From: Ziziphus jujuba
Lineage: Eukaryota > Streptophyta > Magnoliopsida > Rosales > Rhamnaceae
DNA: 64,000 nt
Assembly (NCBI RefSeq): GCF_031755915.1
Contig: NC_083383.1
Span: 23,735,001-23,799,000 of the forward strand
Direction of reading: 5' to 3'
In this document: positions 9,849 through 20,819 of the stretch, piece after piece
How positions within the stretch are numbered: position 1 is the stretch's first letter
Layout of the letters: each line of letters opens with the position of its first letter
Program-made: the position numbers and the translations under genes
Notes under the pieces: model-generated
The model's input: the letters and a program-made list of their open reading frames with translations, nothing else
Told to the model about the DNA's origin: nothing
Databases searched by the model: none

Positions 9849-12800
9849 TCAATAAAGATGCTATGATTTCTCAGATGCAGTTTCTGAAAAGCTTCTTAGG
9901 AAGTTGTTTTGCAAAAGTTAAAAAAGTTTTGAAAAATCATTATAAAAAATTACCCAAATATGGTCGAAAAATACTTTTTTTTTTTTAATTTTTTTTTCCT
10001 TCTAATCCGCAAATATGGGAATTGCAACCCTACTTTGGATTCCGGATTTTCAAATTCTGTTTGATATGGTTTTTGGGATTCTGCTTGTGGGAGTTTAACT
10101 TGAGGCTCTAAACAGTACTTTTTAAAGTGTGTAGATAATTGTTTGAAAAAAGTTTTAGTCCTTCAAAAGAGTTGAAAATTAAAACCAATGAAGTGTAGTT
10201 TTTCAAAAAGCTCTTTTGAAGAAACAAAAATTGTAAAAAATACATTATAAAAATTTTATCACATAAGGCCCTGAAATAAAAGCTATAGAAAATACATTCT
10301 CCAGATCATGTTTGTATTTCGGTCTTTATTTTTTATTTTATTAATTATTTTTTATCAATGATCTAATATGCAAGTAATGAATTCACATTAAGGAATTTGG
10401 TACTTTTCATGTATTTGGTGTTCTTAAATTGATTTTTTTTTTTTTTAAATATTTCTCGATATAAGAACTTAGTACTTAAAACATTATTTTGTTACAGACG
10501 ACTGATGAAAACAAAGATTTGCACCTAGCAGAGTTTACTGAGAGTGAGTGAGTTCTTGACTGACCATATATGCATTTATCCCCTGTTTCCTCCCCATTAA
10601 CTTTCTATAGGATGTTAATAAATTTTAGTTCCTAATGTATGATTGAAGGTAATATCTATTTTTTCTCTTCACAAACTGGTAGAAGCCATATGAGAATATG
10701 TAGCTCAGCTAAGAAAGGTGGGCAGAGGACAGGGTAATGATTCATGTATGTTGAAATGATACTTCATAAGCTGTAAAAAGAATTTCGTCTAGAAGTATAC
10801 TTTTTGCATAAACCTTATGCTAGCATATGGGACAGTCTAATGTTTGAAGGGATTTGATTCTTTTCTGAAACCATTTATTTTCCATGTGAAATTCTATGTT
10901 CCTCAATTCTTTTTCTCTACTATAGCGAGCATCAAATTTATTTCTGAATGCTTGTCTTGGCATAACAATTTAAATCTTTTATTTATGAATTGATAAACTG
11001 AGGTTTCAAGAGATGCTAGTAATATTATATTGCATGTATTGGTTCACCTAAATTTTATGAATAGGTTAATGGGGAATTTGAATAGACTAAAGTCTATAGA
11101 CATGAATTTTCTTTTTGGCTCTTAATTCTGTTTATCTCTTGAATATTTGTTTTACTTACATACATCTTGGAAGATACAAAGTTGTTTTCTTGAGTAACTC
11201 TGAAATGTTCATCAATTGTGATTTGCATGAGGCTGTTAAGGTACTGGATTTACAAAAAAAAGGAAAAAAAAAAAAATCATAGAAGACATTTTAGTCCTTA
11301 CTGAATGTAAGATTAGATGTCTCTTTTGAGACATTTTAGATGTCTCTTTAAGACATTATTTGTAAATACTTTATTTTAATTTTCATTTCTTTTTGTAATT
11401 ACAAGAGAAATAGGTTAACAGAGAATTAAACAAGAAAAAATTTACCATTCTTGTACTTGAAGAATAAGCACCAAAAAAAAAAAAAAAAAAAATCTAAGAT
11501 GGAGTATGTAAGAAAAGTATCCTGTTTTTCAATGCTGTTACATTCACAACTAATAGTTTGATAAAACAGAAAAAGAGAGAAAATCATAGAAATTTGGCCA
11601 AGAAGAAAACTCACTGATCAATCTATTGAGTATCGAGTATTAATAGAGACATAATACTTTCTATCTTGACTAAACTAAACTGTATACAGAAAACATTTTT
11701 TAACTAACTATAATAACTGACAATTGGCAGCAACTAATATGATAGAAGACCAAAGAAGTTAAGTTGATTAGATGGAAGCTGCTGTCGTGGAAACTGACGG
11801 AGTGAGCTGAGCTGAGCTGTAGTGCTTTCTTGATGATGAGCAGGATTGAGCTTTAAAGCTTGTATCTTATCAACAAAACTATTGGAAATTCAATACTAAA
11901 GAAATAATCAGCACAAACAAATTTACAAGGTTTAGTCCGGAATAGACCTGCATCGTTTGTGATCACAATCCAAGAAGTTCTTTGACCATGAACTAAGCTT
12001 GATGCAACATTCTTTCTCTTGGTACAGATTTCTCTAAACCCTTAAACCAACCCAAAATCCCCTCTACACCCTCTCTCTCTCTCTTTCTCACAAAAAACTC
12101 ACCCTGAATGTTTCTTAACAATACCAAGAGAAAGGAAAACTAAGAACAAGAGGTTACAAGGAAAGACAAGAACAATGGCGACTGAACAAGAACTGAAAGC
12201 TTCTATTGCAGCGTATCTGTTTCTGCTGTTGAGCCCTCTTTTATAAGCATCTAACTGTTAAAACAGAATATTGCCGAGTCAGCTTCAAAATGTATGGCTT
12301 TGCTTAAGGTTCTGTTATTCTATTTTAGGTTGAACAGAAATAAAAATGTTGAAAAAAGTAATTTCAAGCCGTTAGTGAGACCAAATGAGTAGCGAACAAA
12401 ACTACCGCATTGATAGGTTATTTGACCAAAAATTTACTGAACTAAAAAAACTCAAGCCAGCTAGCCCTCAGTTAAGTTAAGTTCAAGTCTGCCTGTACAT
12501 ATAGACAATTTACAACACTTAAAATCATATAAACAGAGAAATATAAGGGAATACACAAATACACACGCAGAGAACATATACTAATGGAAACAATGAAGCC
12601 AACATGCTGCAAAGCACTAACAAACTTATGATCACATTGAGAGCAGGCAATACCTTTAAAATTCAAAGCCAGCACAGGAATGGATATTGGCAACTTGACG
12701 ATGATATATTGGAATCCAAGAATGAGTTGACAATTAAATCAGTAAAACCTGTAACAATGGAGATCATAGTAAGAATAAGAGATGGAAATTGATCTAGTTT

Positions 12801-15105
12801 CCAAAAGAGATTTATGCATGTAAAGTACCAGTGGAAACAAGACATCTTTATGCGAAAGAGAGAAACATAATTATTATTCCAGGAACATGTTCTTGATATC
12901 AGTTATATTTCCATATCCAAGTTGGCAATCTAACAACAAAAGCTCAAAGACTTTAAAATGCCACAGGGAAAAAAGAAGAAGTGAAAATTATGTATGTACT
13001 TTTTAAAACAATAAATTTTGGAATATTCATAACTAAAAGGAAATGATTTTCTTAACTTGATTTGAAAAGAACAGAAGGAAAGATATGGCTGCTGCTTGAT
13101 ATATATTTATCTAGACCAGGAAAAAGATAAAGAAACAATGCATCTTAGTGAATGTTTAAAAACCATCCTTCTGCAAGCATGTAAGATTATACTGGTTTAA
13201 GTGCCTGATGAGCTGCTGAAACTTCAAATACTTCACCTCCTATCTTTTCTCCATTTACATAGTTCAAAAACAGGCGTTAGTCATAATGCCTTGTACCACC
13301 GGACAGTTGTAGTTAGAATGCTTGCCTAATTGCCATATCCACCGAGCCAAAGGTAAACCCTTCAAAGTCAGCCAGTCCACCTCCAAAGTTTAATCCAATC
13401 CAGTAACATAATTCAAGAACAGAGGTTAGTCATAACTTGAATATATATAATACATATCGTTAATCATATTTGCATCATGAAATAAAACATCTTGCATAAC
13501 AGTCTAGAGATGTTTCAACAGTAAGCAACCATAAAGAAAAGCATGTTTAACTACGTACTTTGTGTAAATGCCTAATCATGTTAGATAAAGTGTTATAATA
13601 GGATTGTAGGGATAATAAAACTTTGAACTCAAAACTACACAGCATGGCTAATCATTTCCATTAACTTTGTCATCAGCTCAGTCCAAACTTTATAACCTAT
13701 TTCTCAGTCATGCCACACTATTCTCTGTTTCAACATGGAACTGCCACAGTTTCCATTGCTTAGACAACAATCTGCACTATCACAAACAATGTGTAAACCA
13801 GAATGCGGTCTTTCTAATTTCTACAAGGAGATACTTAAGGATAGGCACACATAATACAGCTACACCAAGTTTTAAATAAGTTTATTCAGAACAAATAGAA
13901 ACATTTAGTTTGGTTTATAGCCTGAGAAAATGGTGATAGTCGTCTATTCAATCAAGTGAAAGCCTCTATTGCATGTAATCTCTTATAGTGTCACTCTGAT
14001 ATCATTTATGTTATGAGTTATGACCCATCTTAATCCTAAAAGCAAATTGATTTGAGTTTGAGAAGAAAATGCTTACCTGCTTTGCCATTTTATTCCCAAA
14101 CTGATATCACTCCATGCCTGGGAGCTTCAATGTGAAACTCTTCCACCAAGTGATCAGCATCATATAATAAAAACTGAAACTTCTCAAGCCAATCTCTAAA
14201 TTGATGTTTTTGTCTGCTCCTCCTCTACATCAGCAACAAGTAGAGCTTCCATGTTAGATATGGCTTTGTGTTTTCAAGCTTCAGGCAATCCAATCTCATT
14301 TGAGTGTTGCAGAGCTCAACTGCCTAAGAATTGGGGCAGAGACAAATTTTAAAAAATAAAATAACATATTAAAGTTGGTGATTAACATTAAACGAAATGA
14401 CAAGTTACTACCATTGTTGCTTATTCCATGAGTGCTATGTGCGATGGATTCATAGTTGATTTTGAACAAGCATCAACACATTTTTCAAACCTGGCATTAA
14501 AGAAAAATCAAACTAATAGCTTAGATAAATGGGAAATTCAATAGCTGAAACTAATATATTGCTAATAAAGCTTGCAGAAATAGGAGCTAGAGACGATTCA
14601 TTTGACGAGGCAGAGCATCTACATAGCTCAACCATAAACAGTGTAAATGACATGCATATATATATATATATATATATCAAACTAGTTTTTGAATGTCACC
14701 TTTACCATTGTGAAATTGGGAAAATTGACCCAGCCGAACATTGTTTATGATAAGTCGCTTGTCAACTTTAAAGCATTAAAAAACAACGGTACACAATGAA
14801 CTTCCCAAAGCACCTAATCATAACAGGAGAACTGATATTAACAATTAATACTTAAATTCTTGCATTAATAAAGACGTATATTTGAAACTCAAATCACATG
14901 TTATTTATTTATTTAAAACCAAACAGGGGAGGTTGAAATAATCTTGTATCATATATATGTATATATATAGACGTGTGTGACAATTATATGTGAGCAGTTT
15001 CATATATTTTGCAAAGGTGAGAAAACTCAAATGTAAGATAGTATAGTTACTTAAGAAGAGAAAAATTTAAAACTAGTTCCAATGAAGCTAGTTTATGACT
15101 AACTT
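9849..15105. other. Duplicated, largely non-coding segment (copy 1, right part)
   Basis: No long ORF and no protein family was recognised here. The segment matches 59386-64000. A block at about 10445-11190 is missing from copy 2; in it, an exon-like stretch after TTGTTACAG (near 10498) reads TTDENKDLHLAEFTES and is followed by a GTGAGT donor, but I cannot assign it. Several poly-A/T runs and a TA repeat near 14660 are present. The only recognisable protein relic is the NLR N-terminus at 14021-14305. Confidence 0.6.
14021..14305 (-). pseudogene. NLR N-terminal (Rx-N coiled coil) relic
   Basis: This stretch is clearly homologous to 18480-18780, the coiled-coil coding part of the intact CNL gene, and lies on the same strand. 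Shared blocks include TTGATTTGAG...GAGAAGAAAATGC, TACCTGCTT, CATTTTATT, CCACCAAGT.ATCAGCAT and the region encoding the coiled coil. Substitutions and indels break the frame. It is a leftover of another NLR gene about 4 kb from the intact copy on the downstream side. The same relic occurs in duplication copy 2. Confidence 0.75.
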
Positions 15106-15361
15106 AATTCCCCTGTAGTCTACTGCAGGAGTGCAAAAAGAAGCTATAGAAAGAACTACATAAGTGAGTAAGAAACATGTATAGCCGTAGATTGTGAATG
15201 TGGCAGGGAAATACATATGTTTATGCAGAATTAAGGGAATAAGCGAGAAACGGCATCATCATCATCATCATCATCAGAAGATAAGATATATGAAGAAATT
15301 TTGAAGAGATGGATATATGAATGAAACCTGCAGATACTTACAAGTAGCATGCATCCGAGTT

Positions 15362-18300
15362 TCACTCGAACTCAACATTTGGAATGTGGGCAATCTTGGG
15401 CCAGTCCCCACCAGATGTCTTATTATATCTTTGTTGTAGCATTGGACACCGGTTAATGGACAATTTCATTAAAGCGCGTAACATCTGCCCTTCTGGCAAT
15501 GAATTCAAATTGGGGCACTCAACAATTTTAAGACATTGGAGTGATGAGAGGTTGCCCATAGCTTCTGGCAATGAATTCAAATTGAGGCACTCATAAATAA
15601 CAAGAGATTGGAGTGATGAGAGGTTGCCAATAGCTTCTGGCAATGACGTCAACTTGGGGCAACTGCTAATCTCAAGCGATCGGAGTGAAACGAGGTTGTC
15701 GATAGCTTCTGACAATGACGTCAAATTGGGGCAATCCCTAATCTCAAGAGATTGGAGTGACGAGAGGTTGCCAATAGCTTCTGACAATGACGTCAAATTG
15801 GGGCAATCCCTAATCTCAAGAGATTGGAGTGATGAGAGGTTGCCCATAGCTTCTGACGTCAACTTGGGGAAACAGCCAATCGCAAGAGATTGGAGTGATA
15901 AGAGGTTGCCAATAGCTTCTGGCAATGACGTCAACTTGGGGCAACTGCTAATCTCAAGAGATCGGAGTGATGAGAGGTTGCCGATAGATTCTGGCAATGA
16001 CGTCAAATTGGGGCAACCCAAAATCTCAAGAGATTGGAGAGATGAGAGGTAGGCCACACCTTCTTGTGGAAGAGATTGTAGGTCATCAATGTACCAAATG
16101 GTCATTTCCACCAATTTGGATAGAGATTGGAACGATGATGACGGCGATGCACCGGAACTAGCTTCCTTATGTGCCATCATCATCGTCCCAAGTAATGGCT
16201 TCGAGCTTGTATCATGTAGTGCTAACCTTTCAAGAGATGGAAATAGTGGCATGGAAGTTAGTTTTGGACAACTATCAATGTCAAGTACCTTGAGGGAAGG
16301 GAAGAATGGTATTATGTCACAACTAGTAGCAGTATTCTGATCACCATCAATATACTCCAGGCAATCCAAGCCAAGAAGTATAAGTTTCTGGAGACGAGGT
16401 AATTCATGCAAAGCTGGGAGATGCCGACATTTTCTACATCCATCTAATCTTAAATCAACAAGATTAGTAAGGGACTTAACCCAACTGGCAAAACCCACTC
16501 CCAAGTACCCATCAACTCTCAATGCTTTTAAATTAGGATGTGGCCGCAACAATTCTAACGACTTTTCGTATTTTTCCACAAAATGATCTTCCTCAAACAC
16601 CAAGTAGTGTGATATTAACTCTTGCAGGTGTTGCTTCTCTTGTAAATTTGCAGTATCTGATTCATCAATATCAGGTCTCAAATTCTCAATGGATAACTCA
16701 CCTCTCAAACTGTTAAGGTTGCGTAGTTCACCAACCTCACCGATACTCGTATTCCTTGGCCTCAACTGGCTGACGTCATGATCTGGCAGAATAAATCTGC
16801 TTAATGTGTGAAGGCAAGTCAGTTCTCCAAGTCTACTTGGCATATGACTCAAACTCTCACACCAATCCAACACAAGGTGCCTCAGGCTGACCATTTTATG
16901 CATATCTCTTGGCAAACTTGATAACTTAAAACACCCAGCAAGATTCAATGTTTGTAAATTCTGCAGTTTGGTGATAGAATTGGGCAGCTTTTGGAGTTTA
17001 CTAAACCTTGAAAGATCAAGATATCTCAAATGTTTTAATTCTCCAAAACTATTTGGTAGCTTCTTCATAAAATAAAATCTGTTAAAATCAAGTGCCCGTA
17101 ATAATTTAAATTTCAAACAACTTTCCATACAGTTTATCAGTGTCAACTCTTGCTCATCATTATTTTGTGGACAAAATAATGTCCGCAGCTTATAATGATG
17201 TTTAAGCAAAGGCGATACGCTTTTCAAAATTTCTGTACCACCTAGTGAAAAATCAAAAGATACATGAAAAAGATTTTCACTAAAACGGATAGAATCTTTA
17301 TTTATTAAGACACTACTAGTTCCTGCCATTGACATTGCAAGATCATGCATGAGATCATGCATTTTGCACCACCTGATCTTACCCGAAACAACTTCCTCTA
17401 CTTCTTGAAAAAAGGACCTCCATAGTAGATCCAAAAAATATCCATAACCAATATCTTCTGGAGACTGGTTTTGGTCTGCCTTAATAAAACCTTGTGCCAT
17501 CCACAAATGTATCAACATTTGCACATCAAACTTATGATCCTTTGGAAATAAACTACAATAAGCAAAGCAATGTTTCAAATAAGAAGGGAGATGATTGTAA
17601 CTTAGCTTGAGTGTTGGTATAATATCATCTTCTTGCTGAGTTACTTTTGCAAGTTCATTATCCTTAAAGAAGGACCACTCAGTTTCGGGATTTTTTAAGT
17701 ATAGTACACTTCCTATGGTCTTTATGGCAAGAGGAACTCCCTTGCACTTTTCTAAAATTGCCTTTCCTAAATCCACAATCTTTGGGTTGTTCAGATCTTG
17801 AACTTGCCTAAAGGCCATTTTCGAAAATAAAGACCATGACTTATCATTCTCCAAGCCATTTAACTTAAATGGCTGGTCATTTAATGTATGGCTTAACTTG
17901 GCAACATTCTCACTGCGAGTAGTTACCAGAATTCTGCTACCTCTTGCCCCACCCATTAAGAAAGACTTTAACTCAAGCCATTTTTTGCGATCTTCATTCC
18001 ACACATCATCCAACACAAGAAAGTATCTCTTTCCATCTATTTGTTTCCTAAGCAAATTTTGCAACTGATCCATTGCAAGATGTTGATCTGGGCTACTATT
18101 GGTGGCAGATTTAATGATATTGCCAACAATTGGTCTCATTTCAAAGACATCTGAGACACATACCCACAGTCTTGGCTCAAAATGCTTTTGGACCATGGCA
18201 TCGTTGAAAACAAGTTGAGCAAGTGTTGTTTTTCCTAGTCCTCCAATACCAACAACGGTAATGGTGGAGACATTCTCTTTAGTTTCATCATCCTGCAACA

Positions 18301-18838
18301 AAAGTTGCAAGATTTTCATTCTTTCATTGTCCCTCCCAATTACTTCTTCCTTGCGTACAAAAGAGTGGGTCTCTCTTGCTTTAGCTGAGACTGATTTTGT
18401 CTCTTCTACACGCTTGTCTAAGAGAAAGTCTCTTTGACTTCTAATTTCATCTAGAGACTCTCTAATTTCTTTTATTCTATGACCCATCTTTAGCGCAAAA
18501 GCAAGTTGATTTGAGCTCGAGAAGAAAATGCATACCTGCTTCCTCATTTTATTGCCAGGCATCACTCTACGCCGCAAAGCTTCAAAGTCAAACTTGTCCA
18601 CCAAGTCATCAGCATTGTACACTACAACCTGAAGCTTGGTGAGCCAACCTCTAACTTGATGGTTGTGTGTCTGCTTCTCCTCTGCATCAAGAAGCACATC
18701 TTTGATTGTAGACATGGTGCTGTTAAGCTTTCGGAGATCATTTTTGACACCCCAAAGCAATCCAATTTCTTCGAGAGCAAAAGAACCCAACTTCCCAACA
18801 ATTGCTTCAGCAATACTGAAGAGAATATTTTCTGCCAT
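15362..18838 (-). CDS. CC-NB-ARC-LRR disease resistance protein (CNL, RGA-like)
   Basis: Intact single-exon ORF of 1158 residues. Residues 1-100 are the Rx-type coiled coil, where the usual EDVID motif is the variant NADDLVDKF (75-83). NB-ARC motifs: P-loop GIGGLGKTT (197-205), kinase-2 LVLDDVW (274-280), RNBS-B GSRILVTTR (300-308), GxPLA at 367-371, RNBS-D CFAYCSLFP (424-432), MHD at 493-495. Leucine-rich repeats run from about 560 to 1130. From about 930 they are near-identical copies of LTSLPEAIGNLSSLQSLEI, which show as ~72-bp tandem repeats in the DNA (15480-16050). CNL proteins are cytosolic or membrane-associated immune switches: they bind ADP at rest and ATP when activated, and the LRR helps recognise effectors. 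All nucleotide-binding motifs are present, so the protein is probably functional. The start at 18838 gives the typical MAE-type N-terminus. No integrated decoy domain is visible. The effector recognised cannot be inferred. Confidence 0.95.
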   Translation of the reverse strand: MAENILFSIAEAIVGKLGSFALEEIGLLWGVKNDLRKLNSTMSTIKDVLLDAEEKQTHNHQVRGWLTKLQVVVYNADDLVDKFDFEALRRRVMPGNKMRKQVCIFFSSSNQLAFALKMGHRIKEIRESLDEIRSQRDFLLDKRVEETKSVSAKARETHSFVRKEEVIGRDNERMKILQLLLQDDETKENVSTITVVGIGGLGKTTLAQLVFNDAMVQKHFEPRLWVCVSDVFEMRPIVGNIIKSATNSSPDQHLAMDQLQNLLRKQIDGKRYFLVLDDVWNEDRKKWLELKSFLMGGARGSRILVTTRSENVAKLSHTLNDQPFKLNGLENDKSWSLFSKMAFRQVQDLNNPKIVDLGKAILEKCKGVPLAIKTIGSVLYLKNPETEWSFFKDNELAKVTQQEDDIIPTLKLSYNHLPSYLKHCFAYCSLFPKDHKFDVQMLIHLWMAQGFIKADQNQSPEDIGYGYFLDLLWRSFFQEVEEVVSGKIRWCKMHDLMHDLAMSMAGTSSVLINKDSIRFSENLFHVSFDFSLGGTEILKSVSPLLKHHYKLRTLFCPQNNDEQELTLINCMESCLKFKLLRALDFNRFYFMKKLPNSFGELKHLRYLDLSRFSKLQKLPNSITKLQNLQTLNLAGCFKLSSLPRDMHKMVSLRHLVLDWCESLSHMPSRLGELTCLHTLSRFILPDHDVSQLRPRNTSIGEVGELRNLNSLRGELSIENLRPDIDESDTANLQEKQHLQELISHYLVFEEDHFVEKYEKSLELLRPHPNLKALRVDGYLGVGFASWVKSLTNLVDLRLDGCRKCRHLPALHELPRLQKLILLGLDCLEYIDGDQNTATSCDIIPFFPSLKVLDIDSCPKLTSMPLFPSLERLALHDTSSKPLLGTMMMAHKEASSGASPSSSFQSLSKLVEMTIWYIDDLQSLPQEGVAYLSSLQSLEILGCPNLTSLPESIGNLSSLRSLEISSCPKLTSLPEAIGNLLSLQSLAIGCFPKLTSEAMGNLSSLQSLEIRDCPNLTSLSEAIGNLSSLQSLEIRDCPNLTSLSEAIDNLVSLRSLEISSCPKLTSLPEAIGNLSSLQSLVIYECLNLNSLPEAMGNLSSLQCLKIVECPNLNSLPEGQMLRALMKLSINRCPMLQQRYNKTSGGDWPKIAHIPNVEFE
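15480..16050 (-). repeat. Tandem ~72-bp LRR-coding repeats within the CNL gene
   Basis: The plus-strand sequence repeats the pattern GAGAGGTTGCCNATAGCTTCTG.CAATGACGTCAA about every 72 bp, corresponding to 24-residue LRRs. Two adjacent units are almost identical (NLTSLSEAI twice). One unit is shortened (KLTSEAMG), a small in-frame deletion. Such arrays change length easily by unequal crossing-over. Confidence 0.85.
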
Positions 18839-18944
18839 TGAAGAGAAAGCTAGAAGTCAACGGTGCAACTTGGTGTGTATAAAGCTTATAATAGGGAGAT
18901 TGAAAGTTGTTGTGCAAGTGAGACGAAGAGCCTGAGCTTACCAA

Positions 18945-18952
18945 TATTTATA
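18945..18952 (-). promoter_or_regulatory. Candidate TATA box of the CNL gene
   Basis: TATAAATA on the minus strand, 107 bp upstream of the CNL start codon, a normal plant core-promoter distance. A weaker TATA-like TTATAAGC lies closer, near 18886. Confidence 0.45.
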
Positions 18953-20286
18953 ACTAAAAATTAGAATCCATTAATATATTACAGCCCTTATTAAATATTA
19001 ATAAGCACCGAAAAGGAAGCTTCATGGAAGTTTCCTAGAGAGATATGGATAAGAATTACACGGTACGTAAATAATTATCCACGTAGGTTCTTCTAGTTAA
19101 TTCCTAGAATTGCTAGAGTATTGGGCTTAAAGGTTTGGTGTTCTTGTATTGGGCTTCGCCTCTTATTGTTGGTATTCTTATTTGGGCTTTTGTTATCTTG
19201 GCTAACAGTTACGAAAGTATATATTTCTTTTCTTCAATGTTTGAAAAGTATCAAATATGTGGGGGTGATATGAAAGCTCAAACGTAGGATGGATGAAACG
19301 AATAGATTAAAGATCATGAACTTTTTGAACCTCAATTTGGAAAGTATTAGTTACTTAAAATCCTTCAATAACATAATTAGTTTACAAGGTTCTTTGCTTT
19401 TGCCAAAAGCAATGTTATATACTAAGTCCTTGCTTCATTTATTTATTTATTTATTTTTTTTCTGAGATAGCTTATTAGCAAATGCAGTAGAATATTGCCT
19501 TGTGGAGCGAAATTTGTATCTTATTTATTCTTTGGCTTGTGATAAAGAATTGAGGAAAGTACAGAAATACTAGGGTAATGAAAGATCAAAGAAAGAAATT
19601 CATTCCCTCTTGAAATGGATGTTCATTTTTTTTTTCTTTTTTATATATTTTAAAGAATGTTTCATTTATATCTCCTTAAATTTGGGATAAATAAAAAAAT
19701 ATCTTTCAAATAAATCGTTTACACATTCTCGTGGCAATATAAATTACTCTTATACCTTTAGAAAATTAAATCACCTTTAAAAGCTTTTTTATTTTTTTTA
19801 ACAATAATTAATTTGAAGAATTCAATTTTTTTTCTCTATTTTGTTAATTAAAATTTTTTAAACTATGTGATAATTTCTCCCATTTTACTTAAGAAAAATA
19901 CTATATGATAATTTGAAATGTGATAATTTCCCCCTTTTTATGTAAGAAAAATACTATATGATAATTTTAATTATATATGCTTTTTTAAACAAGTCTATTT
20001 ATTTAACAAATATATTTAGGTAAATGAAAATTATAATATATTTATTTAAATATATTTGATAAATTATAATACATTTTAATAAGTTTCGTTAAATATATTG
20101 GACTAGTTATCACTTAGTTAAAAATGCTCATATTAAAATTATCACATATATATATATATATATATGTGTGTGTATATCTATATTTTTAAATCATCAAAAA
20201 AAATAATTTTTACCCAAAAAGATGTAAATGAAATATTCCTGTAACAAATAAAATAATCAAGCAATTATGTTAATAAAACCATAGCT
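18953..20286. other. AT-rich intergenic region upstream of the CNL gene
   Basis: It contains the likely distal promoter of the CNL and AT-rich sequence with a TA/TG microsatellite near 20145-20175. No ORF, RNA gene or element end was recognised. Confidence 0.5.
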
Positions 20287-20819
20287 CATTATAAGATACA
20301 ATCACAAAATCGGTATGTAGAATGCAACATATATTATGGTAAGTGATTATCATTACAGTGATTGACTGGAAGTGAGGCACGAAAATTAACATTATTCCAC
20401 TCTACCCTGCAGTGCAAAAACAAACTGTTACAAATTTATGTTATAAATGTATTATTACTTTGCGAAAATTGAGATCTAACGATATAATTTAACGACGCTA
20501 CGAAACAAAAACGTCTGAAACTGTCGAAGTCAAAAGACCGTTAAATGCCATACTCATATAAAATGTCAAAGTCAAAAGGCCATTAAATGACATACTCATA
20601 TAAAATGATTAACCAACTACTTATCTACGTTTACATAATCACAAAATTAAATTATATGCATACTAAAAAAAATTTAAAAAAACTAATAAATTTCTACATG
20701 AAAATAGACGACACTTATAATAGAAAAAACGTCGCTTAATATTTGATATGATAAAAAATTAAAATTGAAACTCCTTAATTTAATTAATTATTATTGCAAA
20801 AATAAATTAAGTGGAAATT

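Larger units (their letters stand above)
1..15105. repeat. Large segmental (tandem) duplication, copy 1
   Basis: Positions 1-607, 1206-1507 and 9840-15105 align nearly base for base, in the same orientation, with 58517-64000. The offset is about 58.5 kb at the left end. Copy 1 has three blocks that copy 2 lacks: about 608-1205 (PSRP6 coding region), 1508-9839 (Mutator-like element) and about 10445-11190. The match continues to the last base of the window, so the true extent is larger. The sequence also begins inside the repeat at position 1, so the left boundary is unknown. Confidence 0.9.

Noticed and set aside
11930..12060. Possible LTR fragment (ACAAGGTTTAGTCCGG and following)
   Set aside because: It resembles some plant LTR sequences, but no paired repeat, TG...CA ends or primer site could be found.
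12472..12845. Short ORFs conserved in both duplication copies (also 61342-61715)
   Set aside because: Conservation follows from recent duplication; several frames on both strands are equally conserved and none has family similarity.
15384..16340. Long plus-strand ORFs opposite the CNL leucine-rich repeats
   Set aside because: They mirror the repetitive LRR codons on the other strand. The minus-strand frame is continuous over 3.4 kb with all NLR motifs.
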